A DNA stretch of 64,000 bases from an uncultured Aquimarina sp. (GTDB lineage: Bacteria > Bacteroidota > Bacteroidia > Flavobacteriales > Flavobacteriaceae), in NCBI GenBank assembly GCA_947493035.1, contig CANLOW010000001.1, positions 620,001 to 684,000 of the forward strand. The letters run 5' to 3'. Below the pieces are notes generated by a model. The model made no database searches, was not told the DNA's origin, and worked only from the letters and a program-made list of their open reading frames with translations. Positions within the stretch are counted from its first letter, which is position 1, and each line of letters starts with the position of its first letter. The position numbers and the translations under genes are program-made. This document shows, one piece after another, positions 1-8,132 of this stretch.

Positions 1-769
1 AGATGGTATTGGGCCTTGGTTACCAAATCCTATTCGTACGGCAGCAGATGTAGAACAAGTTATTGTTCCTAATGTCGAAGAAGAATTAGGTTACGTACTA
101 GAAGCCGTTAAAATGACCAAAGAAGCTTTGAATGATGAAGTTCCTTTGATTGGTTTTGCAGGTTCTCCATGGACTATTTTATGTTATATGGTACAAGGGC
201 AAGGCTCTAAAAACTTTGATAAAGCCAAGGCATTTTGTTTCCAGCAGCCATTAGCAGCACATGCTTTATTACAAAAGATCACAGATACTACGATTGCTTA
301 CTTGAAAAAGAAAGTAGAAGCTGGTGTGGATGCTGTACAGGTTTTTGATAGCTGGGGAGGAATGCTTTCGCCTGTAGATTACCAAGAGTTTTCTTGGCAA
401 TACATTCAACAAATTATTGATGCTTTAAAAGACAGTACTCCAGTCATTGCTTTTGGAAAAGGATGTTGGTTTGCATTGCGTGAAATGGGGCAATCAGGTG
501 CTTCTGCATTAGGAGTAGACTGGACTTGTTCAGCTCAGAATGCACGTTATTTATCAGGTGGAAAAGTAACACTGCAAGGAAATTTTGATCCTTCTCGTTT
601 GTTATCCCCTCCTGCTGAAATCAAGAAGATGGTAACCCAAATGATCAATGAATTCGGAAAAGATCGTTATATCGCTAACCTTGGACATGGGATTTTACCT
701 AATATTCCCGTAGAAAATGCACAAGCATTTGTAGATGCGGTTAAAGAATATCGTTCAGTGATTTTTTAA
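1..769 (+). CDS. hemE: Uroporphyrinogen decarboxylase, 5'-truncated by window edge
   Basis: Decarboxylates the four acetate side chains of uroporphyrinogen III to give coproporphyrinogen III in cytosolic heme synthesis. The open frame runs from base 2 with no start codon in the window, so about the first quarter of the usual ~340 residues is missing. Visible family motifs are GFAGSPWT (near base 150), LQGNFDP (near 571; the usual form is LQGNLDP) and NLGHGILP (near 677). The first in-window ATG at 113 is internal. hemF lies 1.4 kb downstream on the same strand, separated by two membrane-protein genes. Identification is secure. Confidence 0.96.
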   Translation, partial: DGIGPWLPNPIRTAADVEQVIVPNVEEELGYVLEAVKMTKEALNDEVPLIGFAGSPWTILCYMVQGQGSKNFDKAKAFCFQQPLAAHALLQKITDTTIAYLKKKVEAGVDAVQVFDSWGGMLSPVDYQEFSWQYIQQIIDALKDSTPVIAFGKGCWFALREMGQSGASALGVDWTCSAQNARYLSGGKVTLQGNFDPSRLLSPPAEIKKMVTQMINEFGKDRYIANLGHGILPNIPVENAQAFVDAVKEYRSVIF

Positions 770-785
770 GGAGTTAAAAAAATTA

Positions 786-826
786 AGAAGCTAAAGAGGT
801 TAGCACGCAAAACCTCTTTAGCTTCT
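786..826 (+). terminator. 16-bp perfect hairpin after hemE
   Basis: Bases 786-801 are the exact reverse complement of 811-826, with a 9-base loop. It starts 17 bases after the hemE stop and ends 28 bases before the next gene. No T-run follows, so it may be an mRNA-stabilising or processing hairpin rather than a simple intrinsic terminator. Confidence 0.5.
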
Positions 827-854
827 ATAACTTCATAAAAAACCTGATAACATC

Positions 855-1511
855 ATGAAGCCAATTGCAGCTAACATCATAGAAAAACATCATCAATATT
901 TCGAATATTTTGGAGTATGCATGTCGATTTTGATGATGTACAAGTTTATTATTGCGTGGGTCTATCCAGAAAATATAGGTTCGGAAGTAGTATATGATCT
1001 TACGCTTCTGTTCACTTTAGAAATGTTGATGGTTCATTCAGGTACTTTTATGGCGTTGCTACCTAAAAAATTATCTCTATATGTATTGGTTCCTTTTTAT
1101 GGAGTTTTTGTTTGGGCTTTAAATAGAGCAAGTGTCAATACTAATCTTTTATTAATATATGGTATCATCATTTTTAATCGTATGAGGTTTGCTTTTACTG
1201 ATTCAGATTTTAAAATCAGGGTTCATAATTTTGTGTTCTCGGTGGTAGCCTTGCTTATTTATATTGCATTGTTCTTTTTTACGCTAAAAATTGAAGATTA
1301 TATTCCAAGAGCAGGTCTAACAGAAAATTTTCTAGCTATTTCTGGTTACACAGAAATTGTAAGAGCATCAGGATTTTCAGGTAACGAAGAACCTCACACC
1401 TTCTTTTTTACAGCTATCATTTATTATTTATGCCTGACTGTACTGTCTGCATATACCTCTAAAAAGAAATTTGTTATTAGTAATATAAAACCAGAAGACT
1501 TTACTTTTTAA
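855..1511 (+). CDS. Unknown multi-pass membrane protein, tandem paralog 1
   Basis: I do not recognise this 218-residue family. Hydrophobic segments lie near residues 22-38, 48-68, 73-90, 97-107, 125-146 and 184-201, suggesting about six membrane passes. The next gene (1531-2184) is clearly a paralog. Both share MVHSG near residue 60, LVPFYGVFV near 78, and a conserved NRMRFAF segment near 108, the last rich in charged and aromatic residues and the best candidate for a functional site. Both also begin with IIEK and an FEYF motif and end with NIK-EDF. The pair sits between hemE and hemF on the same strand, so co-transcription with heme genes is possible, but a role in heme synthesis is only inference. 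Confidence 0.75.
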   Translation: MKPIAANIIEKHHQYFEYFGVCMSILMMYKFIIAWVYPENIGSEVVYDLTLLFTLEMLMVHSGTFMALLPKKLSLYVLVPFYGVFVWALNRASVNTNLLLIYGIIIFNRMRFAFTDSDFKIRVHNFVFSVVALLIYIALFFFTLKIEDYIPRAGLTENFLAISGYTEIVRASGFSGNEEPHTFFFTAIIYYLCLTVLSAYTSKKKFVISNIKPEDFTF

Positions 1512-1530
1512 AGCACATATTTGAATCATA

Positions 1531-2184
1531 ATGAACATCATAGAAAAATATAATAAGCCTTTTGAATACTTTAGTGCATTTATGTACTTGTTATTGGCCT
1601 ATCAATATTTTGCACTATGGAGCCAGCCTAATAATTATCAAATTTCTAGAATTATTGACTTTAGCATATTAATTATCTTCGAATTTATAATGGTGCATTC
1701 AGGAGTCTTTATGTCTGCAATACCTAAGAAAACTTCTTTATTAGCTTTAGTTCCCTTTTATGGAGTTTTTGTTTTGGCATTTAACGCTACGACTTCTGAT
1801 AATAATTTGATGATATTATATGGCATTATCACTTTTAACAGAATGCGATTTGCATTCGCTGATGTAAGTGATCAACTAAAGCTTAATAATATTATGTTTT
1901 CTGTACTATCTGCAGTGATCTATATTTTACTGTTATTCGCCACTTTAATAGGACAGGATCTTATCCCAAAATTAGGATTGACAAAAGATTTTTTAGAATA
2001 TTCAGCCTACCTTGACCACACCTCTGCTAGAGGAGAATTTATTGAAAAGCCTCATATCTCATTAGCTATGGGAATGTTCTATAATATTAGTATTGCGCTA
2101 TTAGAAATATATTTGGTAAACAGAACTTTTAAAAATTCTAATATAAAACTTGAGGATTTTAAATTAAGAAAACGAAGCTACTAG
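1531..2184 (+). CDS. Unknown multi-pass membrane protein, tandem paralog 2
   Basis: A 217-residue protein with the same layout of about six hydrophobic segments as its upstream neighbour, 19 bases away. Shared blocks are MVHSG, LVPFYGVFV, YGII-FNRMRFAF and the NIK-EDF tail, while the loop before the last helix is divergent. This is an old local duplication rather than a recent one. The stop is 5 bases before the hemF start, so this gene and hemF are almost certainly translated from one message. Function unknown. Confidence 0.75.
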   Translation: MNIIEKYNKPFEYFSAFMYLLLAYQYFALWSQPNNYQISRIIDFSILIIFEFIMVHSGVFMSAIPKKTSLLALVPFYGVFVLAFNATTSDNNLMILYGIITFNRMRFAFADVSDQLKLNNIMFSVLSAVIYILLLFATLIGQDLIPKLGLTKDFLEYSAYLDHTSARGEFIEKPHISLAMGMFYNISIALLEIYLVNRTFKNSNIKLEDFKLRKRSY

Positions 2185-2189
2185 AAAGC

Positions 2190-3092
2190 ATGAAAGAAAA
2201 ATTCTACCAATACATACAAAACCTTCAAGATGAAATCACTGCTGCTCTTGAAGCCATTGACGGAAAAGCTACTTTTAAACAGGATTTATGGGAACGCCCT
2301 GAAGGTGGGGGTGGTAGAACACGTGTCATAGAAAATGGTGCGGTTATTGAAAAAGGAGGAGTCAATATTTCTGCAGTACATGGGCCATTACCTAAAGCTA
2401 TGCAATCGTATTTTAAGGTAGAAGACGTTGATTTTTTTGCTTGTGGATTAAGCTTAGTCATACATCCTAAAAACCCAATGGCACCTACGGTTCATGCCAA
2501 TTGGCGTTATTTTGAAATGTACAACAAACAAGGTGAAATCGTTGATCAATGGTTTGGTGGCGGTCAAGATTTAACACCTTATTACTTATTTAATGAAGAT
2601 GCTACCCATTTCCACCAAACCTGTAAAACAGCTTGTGATAAACACGATACCTCGTTTTACCCTACCTATAAAGTAAAATGCGATGAATACTTCTATAACG
2701 CGCACCGCGGAGAAGGGCGTGGCCTAGGTGGATTGTTCTTTGATTATTGTAAAGCGACCTCAGAAAGAAGTATCGAACAATGGTATGACTTTGTTACTGA
2801 AGTCGGAAATAGTTTCACTACCGCCTATGTTCCTATTTTAGAACAAAGGAAAGATATACCATTTACCCAAGCACAAAGAAATTGGCAAGAGATTCGCAGA
2901 GGAAGATATGTTGAATTCAATCTAGTTCATGATAAAGGAACTCTTTTTGGCTTGAAAACAAATGGACGTATTGAAAGTATCTTAATGAGTTTACCTCCTC
3001 ACGTACAATGGGTATACGATCATCATCCAGAAAAAGGTTCAGAAGAAGAGCGATTAATTAATGTATTAAAAAAACCTAAGGATTGGGTTTAA
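2190..3092 (+). CDS. hemF: Oxygen-dependent coproporphyrinogen III oxidase
   Basis: Oxidatively decarboxylates two propionates of coproporphyrinogen III to the vinyl groups of protoporphyrinogen IX, using O2. The 300-residue length is normal. Motifs seen are the glycine-rich segment and KGGVN (39-59), HANWRYFE (102-109), WFGGGQDLTPYYL (121-133), RGEGRGLGGLFFD (173-185) and near the C-terminus YVEFNLVHDKGT and ESILMSLPP. The gene starts 5 bases after the upstream membrane protein. Use of the O2-dependent enzyme indicates aerobic heme synthesis. Confidence 0.97.
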   Translation: MKEKFYQYIQNLQDEITAALEAIDGKATFKQDLWERPEGGGGRTRVIENGAVIEKGGVNISAVHGPLPKAMQSYFKVEDVDFFACGLSLVIHPKNPMAPTVHANWRYFEMYNKQGEIVDQWFGGGQDLTPYYLFNEDATHFHQTCKTACDKHDTSFYPTYKVKCDEYFYNAHRGEGRGLGGLFFDYCKATSERSIEQWYDFVTEVGNSFTTAYVPILEQRKDIPFTQAQRNWQEIRRGRYVEFNLVHDKGTLFGLKTNGRIESILMSLPPHVQWVYDHHPEKGSEEERLINVLKKPKDWV

Positions 3093-3319
3093 CTAAAACG
3101 ACTTACTTTTAACTTTTACAATAAAGCCTACAAACACAATAAAGGCAAAGACTAAGCATTATAATCTTTAACCAATAACAATGGGTTTAAGACGACAATA
3201 TATTTCATAGCCTTCAATACTATTTTCAGTAAATCTTTAAGGTTGTTTAAAAAAAACACATAACAAAAGTTTCTAATTCAAGATTTTTGTAATTTAGGCA
3301 TAACACAATTTATACTCTT

Positions 3320-4018
3320 ATGTCAGGTTATTATGTAATTGCAGGACTTATTGCTTTAATAAGTTCTTTAGTAAGCAACCGCTTAAAAAGCAAATTCAAA
3401 AAATATTCAGCACTCACCCTTCGAAATGGAATGAGTGGCGCTGAAATCGCTGAAAAAATGTTAAGTGATCACGGAATCCGTAATGTTAAGGTTATTTCTA
3501 CCCCTGGACAACTTACAGATCACTATAACCCTAGAGACAAAACAGTAAACCTTAGTGAAGTTGTTTATTCACAAAGAAATGCTGCTGCTGCTGCTGTTGC
3601 AGCTCATGAGGTTGGACACGCGGTACAGCATGCTGAAGCATATCAATGGTTAACCATGCGTTCTAAGATCGTTCCTATGGTTAATATCTCTAGTAAATTT
3701 TCTAATATCGTATTAATGGTAGGGCTAGCAATGTCTGCTGGAGGAAATGCTCTTGGAAATTCTATATTCTTATTAGGGATTCTTCTATTTGCCGTTACCA
3801 CTGCTTTTACCATGGTTACTCTTCCCGTAGAATACGATGCTAGTAATCGCGCCTTGGCATGGCTAGAAAGCTCACAAGGAATGTTAACGAGAGAAGAACA
3901 CGATGGTGCCAAAGATGCCTTAAAGTGGGCTGCTAGAACGTATTTAGTATCCGCACTTGGCTCATTAGCAACACTACTTTATTTTGTTATGCGATTTATG
4001 GGAAATAGAAGAAACTAG
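3320..4018 (+). CDS. Membrane-bound zinc metallopeptidase (YugP-like)
   Basis: A 232-residue integral membrane peptidase of the neutral zinc metallopeptidase family PF04298. The zinc-binding helix HEVGHAVQH is at residues 96-104; the downstream conserved glutamate-containing segment PVEYDASNRAL is also present. Hydrophobic segments are at 1-20, about 120-170 and 205-226. The substrate is unknown for this family. The last 45 bases overlap, tail to tail, the 3' end of the saccharopine reductase gene on the other strand. The 227 bases upstream hold no recognised gene. Confidence 0.88.
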   Translation: MSGYYVIAGLIALISSLVSNRLKSKFKKYSALTLRNGMSGAEIAEKMLSDHGIRNVKVISTPGQLTDHYNPRDKTVNLSEVVYSQRNAAAAAVAAHEVGHAVQHAEAYQWLTMRSKIVPMVNISSKFSNIVLMVGLAMSAGGNALGNSIFLLGILLFAVTTAFTMVTLPVEYDASNRALAWLESSQGMLTREEHDGAKDALKWAARTYLVSALGSLATLLYFVMRFMGNRRN

Positions 4019-5350
4019 TGGTTCTATTTTTTCTTTAAACACAATACCTTGTTCTTTTAAACTTAATAGAATAGGGTTATATATAGATTCAAAAGTTGGG
4101 GTTAATACTCCAACTTTTTTTATTTCATTATTCAATATTAGCTTAACCGCTTCAAACATGGGCTGACCTACTGTTTTTGCCATCGCAGTATAATAATTAC
4201 TCTCTCCAACAACCTCCAATTCACTAGTAGCCAGATAAGTTAATCCTTCTTTTTCAAAAGTAACTTCATGCTTCATCACTACAATATCTCGATCAAAAGG
4301 AGACAAAGACCATTCATTCAACAAAACACTCAATAATATTTCAGCAGCCGTACCTTCTTTTAAAAAATCGACAGCATTTGAATCAAACATTCTTAAAGCA
4401 TTCATCTTTTTAAATACATGATGACCTTTTGAAAGGATGAATTTTTCACAAAAATCAATTTCTAAATCTTCTGTTTTATCGATTTTTAAGAAAAAAGCAA
4501 ACAACTCTCTCAAACTAAGCTCTTTTTTAAATTTCAAGATCTCAATATCGTCAGTCATTCCCATACTAACAAAAACCTGCCAAGCATCACAATAGCCTTC
4601 ATGCCTTAATGTACCTCTATATATATCGGATACTTCACCCAAATTATATTTCTCTTGATATAATAGACTATTTCGATTTGCGTAACTATCATAACTTTTG
4701 TCGTGAACCGAAATAGTACTATGACTGCTGAATAATTTTTTATACTCAATATTACGAATAGTATCATCTCTAAGAAATTGAGCTCCATCGCTTCCTGCTA
4801 CAATTACATTCTTAGGATTCCAGGTAAATTTATAATTCCAGGAATTTTCTTCTTTAGATTTCTCTACAAGTCCTCCCGTATGGCTAGCATAACTCTTTAT
4901 TTTTCCTCCATTAGCTCTAATTTGATTAATTAGAGACATTGCACTCATATGATCTAAACCAGGATCTAAGCCCATTTCATTTAAGAAAACAAGGTTCCTA
5001 CTGCAAGCAGCATCATGAAGTTTTTCTATTTCATTACTAACATATGAAGCCGTTACTAAAGATTTCTGAAACTTTATACAAGCACCAGCTATTTCTAAAT
5101 GTAAATGAGCTGGCAACATAGAAATTACAATATCAGATAATGCTACATACCGATTAACAATAGTTTCATTTATACAGCTTATAACACAACTGATATTAGC
5201 TTCTTGTCTCAATACATTAGGTAAAGCATCAAAATTTTCAGCAATTATAGTCAAACCTTCTTTTTGTAGTTGCAAATAGTGTTGTAAACATTTTATCAAG
5301 TAGACACTTGACCTCCCTGCCCCGAAAATAAGTACCTTAGCTTTATTCAT
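3974..5350 (-). CDS. Saccharopine dehydrogenase (reductase) family protein
   Basis: NAD(P)-dependent oxidoreductase of the saccharopine dehydrogenase family, expected to interconvert saccharopine with glutamate and aminoadipate semialdehyde in lysine metabolism. The 458-residue protein opens with a Rossmann motif (KVLIFGAGRSS, residues 5-15) and contains NEMGLDPGLDHM (125-136), typical of the C-terminal catalytic domain. The bifunctional lysine-ketoglutarate reductase half is absent, so this is the monofunctional reductase form. Its 3' end overlaps the zinc peptidase gene by 45 bases. The start codon is 14 bases from the divergent DUF423 gene, so the two share a very short promoter region. 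Confidence 0.87.
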   Translation of the reverse strand: MNKAKVLIFGAGRSSVYLIKCLQHYLQLQKEGLTIIAENFDALPNVLRQEANISCVISCINETIVNRYVALSDIVISMLPAHLHLEIAGACIKFQKSLVTASYVSNEIEKLHDAACSRNLVFLNEMGLDPGLDHMSAMSLINQIRANGGKIKSYASHTGGLVEKSKEENSWNYKFTWNPKNVIVAGSDGAQFLRDDTIRNIEYKKLFSSHSTISVHDKSYDSYANRNSLLYQEKYNLGEVSDIYRGTLRHEGYCDAWQVFVSMGMTDDIEILKFKKELSLRELFAFFLKIDKTEDLEIDFCEKFILSKGHHVFKKMNALRMFDSNAVDFLKEGTAAEILLSVLLNEWSLSPFDRDIVVMKHEVTFEKEGLTYLATSELEVVGESNYYTAMAKTVGQPMFEAVKLILNNEIKKVGVLTPTFESIYNPILLSLKEQGIVFKEKIEPLVSSISHKSHNKIK

Positions 5351-5364
5351 AAATTTGTATTGAA

Positions 5365-5760
5365 ATGGAAAAAAAATTACTTGTTACCGCAGGAATTTTA
5401 GGAACAATAAGTGTTATTTTAGGTGCTTTCGCAGCACATGGGCTAAAACCGATTTTATCTTCAAACGAGTTAGAATCTTTTCAGACTGGCGTTCGATATC
5501 AGTTTTATCATGCTTTCTTTTTAATGTTTATTGCATTAATACCTGGTTTGACAGAAGGCTCAAAATCGATACTTTATATTCTAATCGTATTAGGCGTTAT
5601 TCTATTTTCAGGTAGTATATATATACTTTGTCTTGATGAACACTTTTTAAAAACGAAGTTAACAGCTATTGCTTTTATAACTCCACTTGGAGGCACTTTG
5701 CTAATTGCAGCTTGGGTTATTTTTACTATAAAAATAATTAAATATTTACCCAATAGTTAA
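5365..5760 (+). CDS. DUF423 family membrane protein
   Basis: A 131-residue protein with four predicted membrane helices and the DUF423 signature near the N-terminus (GAFAAHGLKPIL, residues 20-31, and the YQFYHAFFL segment about 45-53). The molecular role of this widespread family (YgdD/YwdK-like) is not established. It is divergent from the saccharopine reductase gene and followed by a strong hairpin terminator. Confidence 0.9.
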   Translation: MEKKLLVTAGILGTISVILGAFAAHGLKPILSSNELESFQTGVRYQFYHAFFLMFIALIPGLTEGSKSILYILIVLGVILFSGSIYILCLDEHFLKTKLTAIAFITPLGGTLLIAAWVIFTIKIIKYLPNS

Positions 5761-5764
5761 AATA

Positions 5765-5800
5765 AAAAAGGAGTCGTTTCATTTAGAACAACTCCTTTTT
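5765..5800. terminator. Bidirectional intrinsic terminator
   Basis: Arms AAAAAGGAGT (5765-5774) and ACTCCTTTTT (5791-5800), extended by an inner GTT/AAC pairing. A-run on one side and T-run on the other serve both the DUF423 gene (+) and hemD (-), which converge here. Confidence 0.88.
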
Positions 5801-5820
5801 ACTTTAAAAAAAACAACTAA

Positions 5821-6603
5821 TTATTTCTTATTTGCTTCTTTAATATATTTTTTCAAAGCCATTGTCATTGAAGGAGTCTCAGGAGTCGGTGCTTGAATAT
5901 TACACACTAAACCTTGAGCCTCTGCTGCTTTAATTGTTGAATTTCCAAAAACAGCAATCCTTGTCTCATTCTGCTTAAAGTCTGGGAAATTTTTAAATAA
6001 AGATTCAATTCCTGACGGACTAAAGAATACTAAAACATCATAAAAAACATCTCTAAGATCTGATAAATCACTAGCTACTGTTTTGTAAAAAGTTCCTTGC
6101 TTCCACTTTACACCTAAATCATCCAGTAACGCTGGTACTGTAGGCTTCAACTTATCAGAAGAAGGCAATAAGTATTTCTCGTTTTTATACTTTTTGATCA
6201 ATGGAGAAAGCTCTGGAAAAGTACGCTTTCCAACATAAATTTTACGCTTTCTATAAACCACATACTTTTGCAAATACAAAGCTACTGCTTCACTTTGACA
6301 AAAATACTTCATACTATCAGGTACTTTGAAACGCATTTCTTCAGCAATTCTAAAGTAATGGTCTACAGCATTTCTACTGGTTAAAATAATAGCAGTAAAT
6401 TCAGATAAATCTATCTTTTGTCCTCTTACTTCTTTCGAGCCTACTCCTTCTACGTGGATAAAAGGCACGAAATCTATTTTCACTTTTTGTCTTTCTTCAA
6501 GATCAAAATAAGGAGAATTCTCTACTTTAGGTTCTGGTTGAGAAACCAAAATCGTCTTCACTTTCATAGGCGCAACGGTTTGTGCGGTATCACTTGATGC
6601 CAT
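5821..6603 (-). CDS. hemD: Uroporphyrinogen-III synthase
   Basis: Cyclises hydroxymethylbilane to uroporphyrinogen III with inversion of ring D. The 260-residue protein has the two-lobed HemD pattern: ILTSRNAVDHYF near residues 73-84 and a late segment with FFSPSGIESLF near 193-203. Sequence conservation in HemD is low, so the call rests on overall pattern and on its lineage-typical neighbour, DUF4271. The longest frame overlaps the upstream DUF4271 gene by 14 bases. An internal ATG at 6567 (MKVKTILVSQPEP) leaves a 22-base gap and is probably the real start. Confidence 0.9.
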   Translation of the reverse strand: MASSDTAQTVAPMKVKTILVSQPEPKVENSPYFDLEERQKVKIDFVPFIHVEGVGSKEVRGQKIDLSEFTAIILTSRNAVDHYFRIAEEMRFKVPDSMKYFCQSEAVALYLQKYVVYRKRKIYVGKRTFPELSPLIKKYKNEKYLLPSSDKLKPTVPALLDDLGVKWKQGTFYKTVASDLSDLRDVFYDVLVFFSPSGIESLFKNFPDFKQNETRIAVFGNSTIKAAEAQGLVCNIQAPTPETPSMTMALKKYIKEANKK

Positions 6604-7249
6604 ACGATATCATTAAATACATTAAACAAGTAGGGGCTAATTCTAGGGCGCAAAGATACAAAATAAAATAAAACGAACTATAACTAAATTGTTTTCGGAA
6701 TTTAGAAATCGCTAATACATAGGACAATACCCATAAAACTGAAAATAATGCAATAAGAAAGTGAATTACATAAGGAATTTTGAAAGAGATGTAAACAATT
6801 ACCAAAATCGGTGCTAAAAAAACAAGACTTAAATAATTCAAATAACTCTGTTTCATATAAGTAAACACTGTTATCCCTTGATTTTTTAAAAATGAAATCG
6901 CTAATAAGTGCTCAAGACCTCTTTTAATTACAAAAAAAACTAACAAACAAGCAGTTACAACTAAATACTCTTTAAATAAAAAAGATGGATATACACCTAA
7001 AGAATATGCAAAATAGTAGCCATATAACGAAAAAGTAATTATAAAAAATAAACTCATCCAAAAATGGATACCCCTAGAGGTCATTGCATTAGAATACAGC
7101 TGCAAGTAGTTATTAGTAAACAACAACTGTAAAAAACTATCAAAAACCTTATTGTTACTATTTTTCGCAATAGCTATAATAAGTATCACTATTAGACACC
7201 AGAAAAAAATCCAATCAGGTGGGCCTGCAAATTTTGGAATCATATTCAC
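6590..7249 (-). CDS. DUF4271 membrane protein
   Basis: A 219-residue polytopic membrane protein of the Bacteroidota family DUF4271, which is typically found directly upstream of hemD, as here. About six to seven hydrophobic segments are visible, the first at residues 13-27. Function is unknown; the constant linkage with hemD suggests a role tied to tetrapyrrole synthesis or simply a conserved operon. An ATG two codons in (7243) is an equally good start. Confidence 0.85.
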   Translation of the reverse strand: MNMIPKFAGPPDWIFFWCLIVILIIAIAKNSNNKVFDSFLQLLFTNNYLQLYSNAMTSRGIHFWMSLFFIITFSLYGYYFAYSLGVYPSFLFKEYLVVTACLLVFFVIKRGLEHLLAISFLKNQGITVFTYMKQSYLNYLSLVFLAPILVIVYISFKIPYVIHFLIALFSVLWVLSYVLAISKFRKQFSYSSFYFILYLCALELAPTCLMYLMISYGIK

Positions 7250-7344
7250 TACTTACGAAAGACTTTTAGCTCCATTTAAAGAAATAAGGAATTAGTACTA
7301 AAGTATTGCTGTCACAAATGTAATTAGCAGAGGTTAGTTTATAG

Positions 7345-7352
7345 TATATTTG
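7345..7352 (+). promoter_or_regulatory. -7 promoter box TATATTTG
   Basis: Exact match to the Bacteroidota -7 consensus TAnnTTTG, 18 bases before the ATG at 7371. This favours 7371 over the TTG at 7350, which lies inside the box. No clear -33 TTG at the normal distance. Confidence 0.6.
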
Positions 7353-7370
7353 CCCTTAAAATTTTTGTTA

Positions 7371-8132
7371 ATGAATATAGCTTTAGTCATCATTCCGACC
7401 TACAACGAGGTCGAAAACATAAAGCTCATTATCGATGCCATATTCAAAATATCTAAGAAATTTGATATCCTTGTCGTCGATGATGATTCTCCTGATGGCA
7501 CTGCTTCATTAGTATCTTCATTACAAAACACCTATCCGGATCAGTTATTTCTTGAAAAACGAACTGGAAAATTAGGATTAGGAACTGCATATATTCATGG
7601 ATTTCGTTGGGCAATAGAACGAAACTATGAATACATTTTCGAGATGGATGCTGATTTCTCTCACGACCCAAAAGACTTACCAAAACTTCTAGACACCTTA
7701 ATCGACCATTCATTAGATATGGTAATCGGTTCTAGATATGTTAAAGGTGTCAATGTTGTCAATTGGCCAATGAGCAGAGTATTGCTATCTTATGGAGCTT
7801 CTAGGTATGTGCGTTTTTTAACAGGAATGCCTATACATGATACTACTGCTGGTTTTGTAGGTTATACTAGAAAACTGCTGAGTCAGTTTGACTTTGACAA
7901 TATTCGATTCGTAGGCTACGCTTTTCAAATTGAAATGAAATTTAAAGCTTATCTTATGAAAGCTCCTTTTAAAGAGATTCCTGTAATATTCACAGATAGA
8001 ACTCGAGGAGATTCTAAAATGACAAAAGGAATTATTTCTGAAGCTATTTTTGGAGTAATTTTAATGAAAATAAAATCACTATTCAGTAAGCCATATGCAG
8101 ATCTTAATACAAAACACACAACTGATAAATGA
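7371..8132 (+). CDS. Polyprenol monophosphomannose synthase-like glycosyltransferase (GT2)
   Basis: GT2 family enzyme that transfers a sugar, by family precedent mannose from GDP-mannose, onto polyprenyl phosphate at the inner membrane. The 253-residue protein has the N-terminal nucleotide-binding fold (VIIPTYNEVENI, residues 6-17), the VVDDDSPDGT motif near 37-46, the metal-binding DADFSHDP near 90, and the GSRYV motif near 117. It lacks the C-terminal membrane domain of fused forms. Start 7371 fits the promoter box better than the longer TTG frame. The last 38 bases overlap dihydroorotase, indicating translational coupling. Confidence 0.92.
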   Translation: MNIALVIIPTYNEVENIKLIIDAIFKISKKFDILVVDDDSPDGTASLVSSLQNTYPDQLFLEKRTGKLGLGTAYIHGFRWAIERNYEYIFEMDADFSHDPKDLPKLLDTLIDHSLDMVIGSRYVKGVNVVNWPMSRVLLSYGASRYVRFLTGMPIHDTTAGFVGYTRKLLSQFDFDNIRFVGYAFQIEMKFKAYLMKAPFKEIPVIFTDRTRGDSKMTKGIISEAIFGVILMKIKSLFSKPYADLNTKHTTDK

